A stretch of DNA of 64,000 nt, from the NCBI RefSeq assembly GCF_004359985.1, contig NZ_SMRO01000003.1, positions 914,206-978,205 on the forward strand, in the 5' to 3' direction. The position numbers and the translations under genes were made by a program. The notes under the pieces are model-generated. The model saw nothing but the letters and a program-made list of their open reading frames with translations. It searched no databases and had not been told where the DNA came from. The stretch is from Paraburkholderia flava. GTDB taxonomy: Bacteria > Pseudomonadota > Gammaproteobacteria > Burkholderiales > Burkholderiaceae. This document shows, one piece after another, positions 20,522-27,569 of the stretch (the stretch's first letter is position 1; each line of letters begins with the position of its first letter).

Positions 20522-21781
20522 ATGAAATTCAGCAAGCGCAAGATCTGCACCGCAGTCGTTTTCGCATGCTCGGCACTCGGCGCATCGGCAGCGATGGCTC
20601 AAGTGTCTCTCCTCGGTGGCGGTTCGTCGCTCGTGTTCCCGAGCATCACGTCGGAAATCACGCAGTTCGGCGGCGGCATCAATTATTTCTCGGTTGGCAG
20701 CGGCGCCGGTCAAACGGCATTCCTGACCAACGCCCCGGCTTCGCTCGGTCAGACGAGCGGCACGGTTCACTTCGCGAATAGCGACGCTGCTCTGTCGTCG
20801 ACGCAAGTCGACACGACGGGCTCGTATGCCCGTACGTCCACCGACGGCAAGCTGATCCAGCTGCCGTACATCGTCACGCCGATTACGGTTCCGTATGTGA
20901 GCCAGCCTTCGTCGGTGACGGGCACGGTTGCACTGGACGACAACGATCTGTGCGGCATCTACTCCGGTAAGATCACCAACTGGACGCAGATCATCAACCC
21001 GACGACGAGCGCCGCCTATACGACGGTCAGCACGCCGATTCAAGTGGTGTATCGCCTTGACGGCAGCGGCACGACCGATCTGCTGACGCGCCACCTGGCC
21101 GCGGTCTGCACGACCGGCGCCAGCGGCAATTCGAACGTCGCGTTCAACGAAACGCAGGCGTTCGCGAGCAACTTCACCACGGTGCCGGCGAACTTCATCG
21201 GCGCGACGGGTAGCGGTGGTGTGGCATCGCAACTGGTGTCGTACCGTACTGCTGGCACGGCTGCATTCGGTTACCTGAGCCCGGACTACACGAACACGAC
21301 GCTCGCTCCGTCGTCGCCGAACGCGACGAACGCGCTGGCAGTGGCCAGCCTGCGCAATTCGACGACGGGCCTTGACGTTGCCCCGACGTATCAGAACGCG
21401 ACGATCGCCCTTGGCTCGGTGGCAGCGCCGAGCGGTGCGGCTGCCGAAGCCAACCCGTTCAACTGGGTGCCGGGTGCCAACATCAGCAAGACGGACCCGT
21501 CGTGGATCGCCATTTCGAATCCGAAGGCAGGCTATCCGATCTCTGGTACGAGCAACATCATCGTCAGCCAGTGCTACAAGACGTCGCTTCTGCGTACGCG
21601 TCTGGTCAACTTCCTGACGGCGCACTACACCAACGCCACGTACGCTGCGATCCTGAACAACAACGGCTTCGATGTGGTTCCGGCTTCGTATAAGAACGCG
21701 ATCACCGCCGACATCCTGGCGAACACGAACGGCTACAACCTGAACATCGGCAACTCGGTCTGCGGCACGCTCGGCCGTTAA
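20522..21781 (+). CDS. Secreted PstS-like phosphate-binding protein, paralogue 2
   Basis: This 419-residue secreted protein has signal MKFSKRKICTAVVFACSALG with cleavage near AMAQ|VS. ATG 20522 is used because AAGGA (20511-20515) is correctly spaced 6 nt before it; an ATG at 20516 would abut the ribosome site. PstS-like elements are GGGSSLVFPS, NYFSVGSGAG, HFANSDAAL, DLCGIYSGKITNWTQI and VVYRLDGSGTTDLL, keeping the GSGT phosphate motif that paralogue 1 has lost. Two CTTG/CYKT cysteine regions may form disulfides. There is no ABC permease or ATPase beside it. Downstream lie gspF and gspH; in Pseudomonas, DING-type phosphate-binding proteins are exported by the Hxc type II system, so this is probably a T2SS substrate induced by phosphate limitation (inference). 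Confidence 0.88.
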   Translation: MKFSKRKICTAVVFACSALGASAAMAQVSLLGGGSSLVFPSITSEITQFGGGINYFSVGSGAGQTAFLTNAPASLGQTSGTVHFANSDAALSSTQVDTTGSYARTSTDGKLIQLPYIVTPITVPYVSQPSSVTGTVALDDNDLCGIYSGKITNWTQIINPTTSAAYTTVSTPIQVVYRLDGSGTTDLLTRHLAAVCTTGASGNSNVAFNETQAFASNFTTVPANFIGATGSGGVASQLVSYRTAGTAAFGYLSPDYTNTTLAPSSPNATNALAVASLRNSTTGLDVAPTYQNATIALGSVAAPSGAAAEANPFNWVPGANISKTDPSWIAISNPKAGYPISGTSNIIVSQCYKTSLLRTRLVNFLTAHYTNATYAAILNNNGFDVVPASYKNAITADILANTNGYNLNIGNSVCGTLGR

Positions 21782-22106
21782 TCGATGTAACGCTGCACTC
21801 CGCGTAGAAAAGCAAAAGGCCCAAGACGCTTAGACAGCGTCCAAACCCCAAAGCCCATCTCCACGGACCAAAAGCAATCAGGTAAAAAAACACGGTAAGT
21901 AGTAAGCCGTGCAGGGTAAGACTCAGCAGCACAGCAGCAACGGTGCGTACCGGCGAAGGCCTTCGCCGGTACGCATTTTCATTTCCAGACCCAGCGCAAG
22001 TGATGCGCACAATCTGTCACACGCGCTGCCAATCGCTCTGCTTAACCTGCAAGCACTGAGAAGCACCGCGCAGCACCAGGAAGCCCCGCACCCGGAGAAC
22101 CCCACA
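21782..22106 (+). other. Intergenic region before gspF (3' repeat copy 2 plus leader)
   Basis: The first ~237 bp repeat the sequence following paralogue 1, with shared blocks ATCGATGTAACGC, AAAGCAATCAGGT, GCCGTGCAGGGTAAGAC and GTGATGCGCACAATCTG. This shows that the duplication unit included gene plus 3' flank. A terminator lies inside it. The remaining ~90 bp lead to gspF with GGAG at 22094-22097. No gene seen. Confidence 0.6.
21944..21985 (+). terminator. Rho-independent terminator after PstS-like paralogue 2
   Basis: The perfect stem TGCGTACCGGCGAA (21944-21957) pairs with TTCGCCGGTACGCA (21962-21975) around GGCC and is followed by TTTTCATTTCC. It is homologous to the 20160 terminator, with one covarying C-G to A-T pair. 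Confidence 0.83.
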
Positions 22107-23333
22107 ATGACCGCATTCCGTTTCGAAGCCATCGACACGGCCGGCAAGGCACGCAAGGGCGTACTCGACGGCGACAGCGCACGCTCGGTACGCAGCCAGC
22201 TGCGCGCGCAGGGTCTGGTTCCAATGACGGTCACGACCGCCGCCGGACGCACGCAGGGTGCAGCAGGTCAAAACTCAACCGCAGCACGTTTCGGACGCAA
22301 ACTCTCGCAACGCGAACAGGCACTGCTAACGCGCCAACTAGCGAGCCTGCTGACCTCAGGCTTGCCGCTCGACGAAGCGCTATCAGTGCTCACCGATCAA
22401 GCCGAACGCGACTACATCCGCGAACTGATGGCTGCGATCCGCGGCGAAGTGCTCGGCGGTCATTCGTTTGCGAACGCGCTTGCACAACATCCGCGCGATT
22501 TCCCCGACATCTATCGCGCACTCGTGTCGGCCGGCGAACATACCGGCAAGCTCGGCCTCGTGCTGTCGCGTCTCGCCGACTACATCGAACAGCGCAATGC
22601 GCTCAAACAGAAAATCACGCTCGCGTTCACGTACCCGGCGGTCGTGACGGTCGTCGCGTTCGGCATCGTCGCGTTCCTGCTGAGCTACGTCGTGCCGCAG
22701 GTCGTCAACGTGTTCGCGAGCACGAAACAGCAACTGCCGTTTCTCACGGTGATGATGATGGCGCTGTCGGACGCGGTACGTCACTGGTGGTGGGCGATGG
22801 CGCTCACCGTGCTGGTGATTGCGTATTTCGTGCGCTCGACGCTGTCGCGTCCCGGCCCCCGTCTCGCATTCGATCGCTGGCTGCTCACCGCGCCGCTCGC
22901 GGGCAAACTCGTGCGCGGCTACAACACGGTGCGTTTCGCGAGCACGCTCGGCATTTTGATTGCCGCCGGCGTGCCGATCCTGCGCGCGCTGCAGGCAGCA
23001 GGCGAAACGCTCAGCAACCGCGCGATGAGCAGGCTCGTCAGCGATGCGATCGTGCGTGTGCGCGAAGGCACGTCGCTGTCGCGCGCGCTCGGCAATACGA
23101 AAACGTTTCCGCCGGTGCTCGTGCATCTGATCCGCTCCGGCGAAGCAACCGGTGACGTGACGACGATGCTCGATCGCGCATCGGCCGGCGAGGCATCGGA
23201 GCTCGAGCGTCGCACGATGTTCCTCACCAGCCTGCTCGAACCGCTGCTGATTCTCGCAATGGGCGGCACGGTACTCGTGATCGTGCTCGCAGTGATGCTG
23301 CCGATCATCGAGCTGAACAACCTGGTCCACTGA
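22107..23333 (+). CDS. gspF: Type II secretion system inner-membrane protein GspF
   Basis: GspF is the polytopic inner-membrane platform protein of the T2SS that contacts the GspE ATPase and GspL. This 408-residue protein begins MTAFRFEAIDTAGKARKG, the standard GspF opening, followed by two T2SSF repeats: RQLASLLTSGLPLDEAL (~65-190), then RFASTLGILIAAGVPILRAL (~270-395). Three hydrophobic segments sit near residues 170-200, 220-240 and 375-400. ATG 22107 follows GGAG. The frame extends 66 codons upstream, but that part overlaps a terminator and is not GspF-like. gspH follows after 9 nt. The ATPase, secretin and major pseudopilin genes are not in this window. Confidence 0.93.
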   Translation: MTAFRFEAIDTAGKARKGVLDGDSARSVRSQLRAQGLVPMTVTTAAGRTQGAAGQNSTAARFGRKLSQREQALLTRQLASLLTSGLPLDEALSVLTDQAERDYIRELMAAIRGEVLGGHSFANALAQHPRDFPDIYRALVSAGEHTGKLGLVLSRLADYIEQRNALKQKITLAFTYPAVVTVVAFGIVAFLLSYVVPQVVNVFASTKQQLPFLTVMMMALSDAVRHWWWAMALTVLVIAYFVRSTLSRPGPRLAFDRWLLTAPLAGKLVRGYNTVRFASTLGILIAAGVPILRALQAAGETLSNRAMSRLVSDAIVRVREGTSLSRALGNTKTFPPVLVHLIRSGEATGDVTTMLDRASAGEASELERRTMFLTSLLEPLLILAMGGTVLVIVLAVMLPIIELNNLVH

Positions 23334-23342
23334 GCGACGGCG

Positions 23343-23822
23343 ATGCGCGACTTAAACAAGCGACGCAATCAGCGCGGCTTCACACTGCTCGAAATGCTGG
23401 TAGTGCTGCTGATCGCGGGAATGCTGATCGCAGTCGTTACGCTCGCACCGACGCACAATCGCAGGACCGATCTCACCGAGGAAGCGCAGCGGCTCTCGAT
23501 GCTGTTCGAATCCGCCGTCGACGAAGCGCAGATCCGTTCGACGCCGATCGCATGGCAACCGGTCGGCGGTGGCTATCGTTTCATGCGACGTGGCGCGAAC
23601 GGCAGCTGGCAACCGCTCGCCGACAGCGTGCTCGGCGCACATCGCTGGCAAGCGGAAGTCACGGGCGTATCGATTCGCTACACCGGCGGCAGCACGACGC
23701 AGCGCGTCGTATTCGGCGAAGAAAGCATCGATGCACCGATCACGGTCACGCTCTATTCAGGCGATACGCGAATGCAGGTAATGAGCACGGGCATTGGAAG
23801 TTTTAGCGTGCGACGGCCTTAA
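23343..23822 (+). CDS. gspH: Type II secretion minor pseudopilin GspH
   Basis: This 159-residue protein has a type IV prepilin leader, RNQRGFTLLEMLVVLLIAGM: prepilin peptidase would cut after Gly, methylate Phe and leave Glu at +5. The globular part, with AQRLSMLFESAVDEAQIRSTPI and the GxxRFMRRG-like region, matches the GspH domain. The start is ATG 23343, 9 nt after gspF, so the two are co-transcribed. GspH is a minor pseudopilin near the tip of the T2SS pseudopilus. The major pseudopilin GspG is absent here. Confidence 0.88.
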   Translation: MRDLNKRRNQRGFTLLEMLVVLLIAGMLIAVVTLAPTHNRRTDLTEEAQRLSMLFESAVDEAQIRSTPIAWQPVGGGYRFMRRGANGSWQPLADSVLGAHRWQAEVTGVSIRYTGGSTTQRVVFGEESIDAPITVTLYSGDTRMQVMSTGIGSFSVRRP

Positions 23823-24162
23823 TGCATAAAGCATAATTAACCGGCTTAAAACCCCGTCGACAAAAGCACGCAATCCGCATTTCCCGATTGTGAATGCTTG
23901 ATGTTGAATGGTACGTATCACCGTCGATTAGAGTCCTGCAATCCCATCTTTTATACGTACATTCTGTCTCGACAAATTAATAATTCGAATTCCGAAGAGA
24001 TATTCGTCGAGGCATTGTATTAATCGGTTGTTAAACAATTGGCCCGTCTATAGAATGAATCGCACGAATAAGGTCAAGGTCTTGAAGCACTGCGGTTCCT
24101 TCCGCGGGCTTCGGTAATCGGGGATTAGTGCCCGCCAGAAGACCTTCTACAAGGACTGACAG
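23823..24162 (+). other. AT-rich intergenic region between gspH and the Phd-like gene
   Basis: These 340 bp are clearly AT-richer than the surrounding genes. I see no coding sequence with Burkholderia-like composition. They hold GTACGTATC (23912-23920), TACGTACATT (23954-23963), and a candidate promoter with a small palindrome around 24028. The composition suggests an inserted or regulatory segment inside a formerly continuous T2SS cluster. Confidence 0.5.
24028..24056 (+). promoter_or_regulatory. Candidate sigma70 promoter of the Phd-like gene
   Basis: TTGTTA (24028-24033), a 17-nt spacer and TAGAAT (24051-24056) form a fair -35/-10 pair about 107 nt before the GTG start. The -35 overlaps the palindrome TTGTTAAACAA (24028-24038), a possible operator; Phd/YefM proteins usually repress their own promoters. 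Confidence 0.4.
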
Positions 24163-24381
24163 GTGAAGCAATTCTTTTGGCAACAGGCCGTCAGCATGGC
24201 CACGCGCGACTTCAGCAGGAATCCCTCCAAGGCATTGCGAGAGGCTAATACCCACCCCGTCATGGTGACCAAATACGGTCAGCCGGTGGCATGCCTGATT
24301 CCGATCGATTACTGGAATTCAGTGATCGACATGCTTCGCAATATGGATATATCCACCCGCATCGAACGACGCGACATGTGA
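24163..24381 (+). CDS. Phd/YefM-family antitoxin-like protein, orphan (PhdA-like)
   Basis: This 72-residue protein contains MATRDFSRNPSKALREA, PVMVTKYGQPVACLIPIDYW and VIDMLRNM, the pattern of the Phd/YefM DNA-binding antitoxin N-terminal fold. The GTG start at 24163 has AAGGA 7 nt upstream; an internal ATG at 24196 lacks one. No toxin follows: the next gene is gspK on the other strand after 28 bp. Pseudomonas aeruginosa carries an orphan phd gene, phdA, between the TPS genes pdtA and pdtB, and this gene occupies the same relative position (between tpsA and tpsB). A regulatory rather than antitoxin role is therefore likely. Confidence 0.8.
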   Translation: MKQFFWQQAVSMATRDFSRNPSKALREANTHPVMVTKYGQPVACLIPIDYWNSVIDMLRNMDISTRIERRDM

Positions 24382-24409
24382 AACCCGGTGAATGCAATGA
24401 GCGGCACAA

Positions 24410-25498
24410 TCAGCCGCTCAACCGGTGCACCCACGTCACGACCGTCCAGCTGAAATCGCCGATCCCGTACCGCGCAATCAACGTATCCATCCGCATGTTG
24501 ATGCGCTCCGAACGAATCCGGCAATGCACGATGAAGTAACCACTGGTCACGCCGACGATCGAGCCGAGCGGCAACTGTCCGTTGCCGAGCGTCGAGTAGA
24601 GCGTGGTCGCGACGTCGCCGGTGCTGACGAAGTAAGCGGTATTGCGCCGGTTGATCAGCGCGTCGGCCTGCCCGTGTGTCAGCGTCGGAATCGCGGCGGC
24701 GAGCACGTCGGGTGACGCGGTGTTCGCGTTGATCGTCGTGGTGTCGGGCAGCACCGTGACGAGCGGTGCGAGCGTGCTGATCGTGTGCGGATCGTAGCCG
24801 GGCACGCTCGCGAAATCGTCGATCGACGTGGGCTGTAGCGGCCAGTCGTCGGCGTCGCTGCTATTGCCATTGCGTGGCCCGATCGCGAGCGCACGCAGCA
24901 GATGGTCCGCAGTCGGTTTGGCGAGCGCCGGGTCGAGCCCTGCGCCACTGAGTAGCCGCCGGTATGCCGCGAGACCATCCACGTCGACCTGGAACGGCGC
25001 GCTCGGACCTGGTCGCGTCACCAGGTTCATCAGATTGAATTTGGCCTGCGCGTCTTCGACTTCGCCGGAGATCGTCGCGTGCTCGAGATCGCTGTTCACG
25101 GAGACGACGTCGGCCGGCAGCAGGTCGGCGAGTTTGGTGTCTTGTACCGGTGCGGCCCAGCGTTGCGCCGGTTGCGTGATGCCCGACGTCGACGTTTGCA
25201 GCCGCAGCTCCGCGCGGGCCCATTCCACTGCCGCGCGTTCGATCCACATTGTTTGCGTCGCGACGCGTTGATTCTCGACGTCGCGTACCGCGACCCATTC
25301 GCGCCATAGCAGGCTCGCGGCAAGCGTGGCCACAAGCGCGACGATCAACAGCACCGTCACGATCGCGACACCGCGTTCGCGCGTCGTTACACGTGTCACC
25401 CCGCGCGTCACCCTCTTCGTCGTGGTTAAACGTTTTCGCACAGGCCGGTGATGCGCCGCGCGTCGTTCGATGCGTGCTTCGCTGCGGCGTGCCTGCAT
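24410..25498 (-). CDS. gspK: Type II secretion minor pseudopilin GspK
   Basis: GspK is the large minor pseudopilin that caps the T2SS pseudopilus. After a basic N-terminal stretch the protein has RGVAIVTVLLIVALVATLAA, the hydrophobic pilin helix typical of GspK (no strict Glu+5). It continues with EDAQAKFNLMNLV, DGLAAYRRLL and helix-hairpin-helix-like INANTASPDVLAAAIPTL. The start is uncertain: the frame is open from ATG at 25498, but GTG codons nearer residue ~31-35 would give a leader of normal length. It is the only minus-strand gene within a long plus-strand locus, pointing to inversion or rearrangement away from gspF/gspH. Confidence 0.85.
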   Translation of the reverse strand: MQARRSEARIERRAAHHRPVRKRLTTTKRVTRGVTRVTTRERGVAIVTVLLIVALVATLAASLLWREWVAVRDVENQRVATQTMWIERAAVEWARAELRLQTSTSGITQPAQRWAAPVQDTKLADLLPADVVSVNSDLEHATISGEVEDAQAKFNLMNLVTRPGPSAPFQVDVDGLAAYRRLLSGAGLDPALAKPTADHLLRALAIGPRNGNSSDADDWPLQPTSIDDFASVPGYDPHTISTLAPLVTVLPDTTTINANTASPDVLAAAIPTLTHGQADALINRRNTAYFVSTGDVATTLYSTLGNGQLPLGSIVGVTSGYFIVHCRIRSERINMRMDTLIARYGIGDFSWTVVTWVHRLSG

Positions 25499-25865
25499 GC
25501 GTTCCCCGTGCGCCCGAGTGTGTATCGCTATCCCTCGCGGTCTTCGATATTAGCCGCCGCCCGCTTTGCTTCGGATGACAGAAGTTACGTACATTGCGGC
25601 GCGAAACAGACATCGCTCGCCGCTACGATGGCCGGATTTTCTTTCCGCGAAACAGACCAGTCGCGGGACGACACGTGGAGCGAAACGCGCGGGACCGGCT
25701 ACGTAAAAAATGCGGCCCGAATGCGGGAAAACTGAAAACGCTTCGCTGTACGTACAAGAGGTCACGATCCCGACTTTAGAAATTTGTATCTTGCACGACT
25801 TGAAAAATCCACTGAATCCGCCACGCGGGTCGACACAGTCAATCGAATCAGAGAGGAGTGGCGTG
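25499..25865 (+). promoter_or_regulatory. Divergent intergenic region gspK / tpsB
   Basis: This 367-bp region separates the divergently transcribed gspK and tpsB and should hold promoters for both, including the long tpsB-exbB-exbD-tonB run. It contains TACGTACATT (25586-25595) and GTACGTAC (25748-25755). The former is identical to 23954-23963, preceding the Phd-like gene. A good ribosome site, AGGAG (25854-25858), lies before ATG 25866. I could not pick one convincing -35/-10 pair. Confidence 0.45.
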
Positions 25866-27512
25866 ATGGCGCCCGCGAGTCACGGGGAAGCAACTGGCAG
25901 GCGGCTTGGCTGGGTATCGGCGCTGATCGCGGGAAGCGTCGCACTGGCCGCCGGCACTGCCCACGCGCAGACAGCTGCGAACGGCGTGATGACCGCCGCC
26001 GATCCGGCAACGCATCCGTCGAGCTTCGACGTGAACGAGTTCATCGTTCGGGGCAACACGGTACTTTCATCGCTCGACATCGAGAAGGCGGTCTATCCGT
26101 TCGAAGGCCCGGGCCGCTCGATCAACGATGTGAACGCTGCGGTCGATGCATTGACGAACGTGTACCACGACAAAGGCTATCAGTCGGTCGTCGTCGAGCT
26201 GCCGCAGCAGCAGGTGAAGAACGGCGTGATCGTGCTGCAGGTGGTCGAGGCGAAGGTCGGGCGTTTGCGTGTCGAAGGCGCGAAGTACTACTCGCCGCAG
26301 AACGTACGCGACGCGGTGCCCGCGCTGGCCGAAGGCAAGGTGCCGGACTTCACGCAGGCGCAGCAGCAATTGAGCGATCTGAACCGCTCCGCCGATCGCC
26401 AGGTGATTCCGGTGCTGAAGCAGGGCGCGATGCCGCAGACCGTCGACGTGGATCTGAAAGTGGACGATCACAATCCGTTGCACGGCACGCTCGACGTGAA
26501 CAACGACAACAGCCCCGGCACGTCGTCGCTGCGCACGAGCGCGACGGTCAGTTATTCGAACCTGTGGCAGCTCGGTCATGTGGTGTCGGCAACCTACCTG
26601 ATCGCGCCGCAGCATCCGACCGACGCGCGCGTCTACTCGTTCTCGTACCTCGCGCCGCTCCCCGATTCGCACTGGAGTCTGCTCGCCACGGTGCTGCATT
26701 CGGACAGCAACGTCGCGTCGCTCGGCAACACGAATGTGCTCGGCAAGGGCACGACGTACGGCTTCACCGCGATCTACACGCTGCCGTCGACCGACACGTA
26801 CGCGCATTCGGTCAGCGTCGAGATCGACCGCAAGCACTACGACGAAACGGACACCTTCGGCACCGTTGGCAGCATCGCGCAGTCCGCACCGCTCACGTAC
26901 GTGCCGATCACGCTTGCGTACAACAGCCAGCTGAACCTGAAGCAGTCGCAGACGTCGTTCTCGGCGTCGGTGACGGCGGGCATCCGCGGTCTCGGCAGCA
27001 CGTGGGACGAATTCGACAACAAGCGCTTCAACGCGCAGCCCGATTTCGTGTACGGCAAGTTCGACGTGAATCACACGCAGAACCTGCCGCACGACGTGCA
27101 GGCGAACGCGCACGTCAGCGTGCAGATTTCCGGCTCGCCGCTGGTATCGAGCGAGCAGTTCGCGGCCGGCGGCATGACGAGCGTGCGCGGCTACATGCAG
27201 GCCGAGGACACCGCCGACAGCGGCGTGATCGGCTCGGTCGAACTGCGCAGTCCGTCGATTGCGTCGTATGTCGGCAGCGCGCTCGACGAGTGGCGTTTTC
27301 ATGTGTTCGTCGACGCCGCGCATCTGTGGCTGCTGAGCCCGCTGCCCGAGCAGACGTCGTCGTTCAACCTGGTGAGCGCGGGCTTCGGCACGCGCGTGAA
27401 GTTGCTGAAGTACGCGAGCGCGGATTTCGAGGCCGGCTGGCCGCTGCGCTCGGGTGTCTACACGCGGGCCTACAGCCCACGCTTCGATTTCTATGTGCGA
27501 CTCGGTTTCTGA
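25866..27512 (+). CDS. Two-partner secretion outer-membrane transporter TpsB (ShlB/FhaC/HecB family)
   Basis: TpsB translocates the TpsA exoprotein across the outer membrane. The 548-residue protein has a signal peptide (LIAGSVALAAGTAHAQ), then POTRA-type sequence: FDVNEFIVRGNTVLSSLDIE (POTRA1) and a second one with VVEAKVGRLRVEGAKYYS. A beta-barrel follows with the conserved-loop-like GGMTSVRGYMQAEDTADSG (VRGY motif of Omp85/TpsB) and a terminal Phe (FDFYVRLGF). ATG 25866 has AGGAG 7 nt upstream. The cognate TpsA is most likely the giant exoprotein ending at 16781. The distance of ~9 kb filled by T2SS and binding-protein genes is unusual for TPS pairs, which are normally adjacent. Confidence 0.93.
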   Translation: MAPASHGEATGRRLGWVSALIAGSVALAAGTAHAQTAANGVMTAADPATHPSSFDVNEFIVRGNTVLSSLDIEKAVYPFEGPGRSINDVNAAVDALTNVYHDKGYQSVVVELPQQQVKNGVIVLQVVEAKVGRLRVEGAKYYSPQNVRDAVPALAEGKVPDFTQAQQQLSDLNRSADRQVIPVLKQGAMPQTVDVDLKVDDHNPLHGTLDVNNDNSPGTSSLRTSATVSYSNLWQLGHVVSATYLIAPQHPTDARVYSFSYLAPLPDSHWSLLATVLHSDSNVASLGNTNVLGKGTTYGFTAIYTLPSTDTYAHSVSVEIDRKHYDETDTFGTVGSIAQSAPLTYVPITLAYNSQLNLKQSQTSFSASVTAGIRGLGSTWDEFDNKRFNAQPDFVYGKFDVNHTQNLPHDVQANAHVSVQISGSPLVSSEQFAAGGMTSVRGYMQAEDTADSGVIGSVELRSPSIASYVGSALDEWRFHVFVDAAHLWLLSPLPEQTSSFNLVSAGFGTRVKLLKYASADFEAGWPLRSGVYTRAYSPRFDFYVRLGF

Positions 27513-27532
27513 CCGGGACCGGTATTGGCCGA

Positions 27533-27549
27533 CGCTCGTTAAACGAGCG
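27533..27549. other. Intergenic hairpin between tpsB and exbB
   Basis: CGCTCGTT and AACGAGCG are perfectly complementary 8-base arms around one A, immediately before the exbB ribosome site. No T-run follows, so it is not an obvious terminator. It could stabilise mRNA or tune the step from tpsB to exbB expression. Confidence 0.4.
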
Positions 27550-27569
27550 GGCTTGAGAGGGAGAGGATT

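Noticed and set aside
24163..24409. Complete toxin-antitoxin pair with the Phd-like gene
   Set aside because: No ORF resembling Doc, RelE/YoeB or PIN toxins lies beside it; the next gene is gspK.
25784..27556. 590-codon plus-strand frame overlapping tpsB in another phase
   Set aside because: Arg-rich shadow; the TpsB frame carries the POTRA and barrel motifs and the ribosome site.
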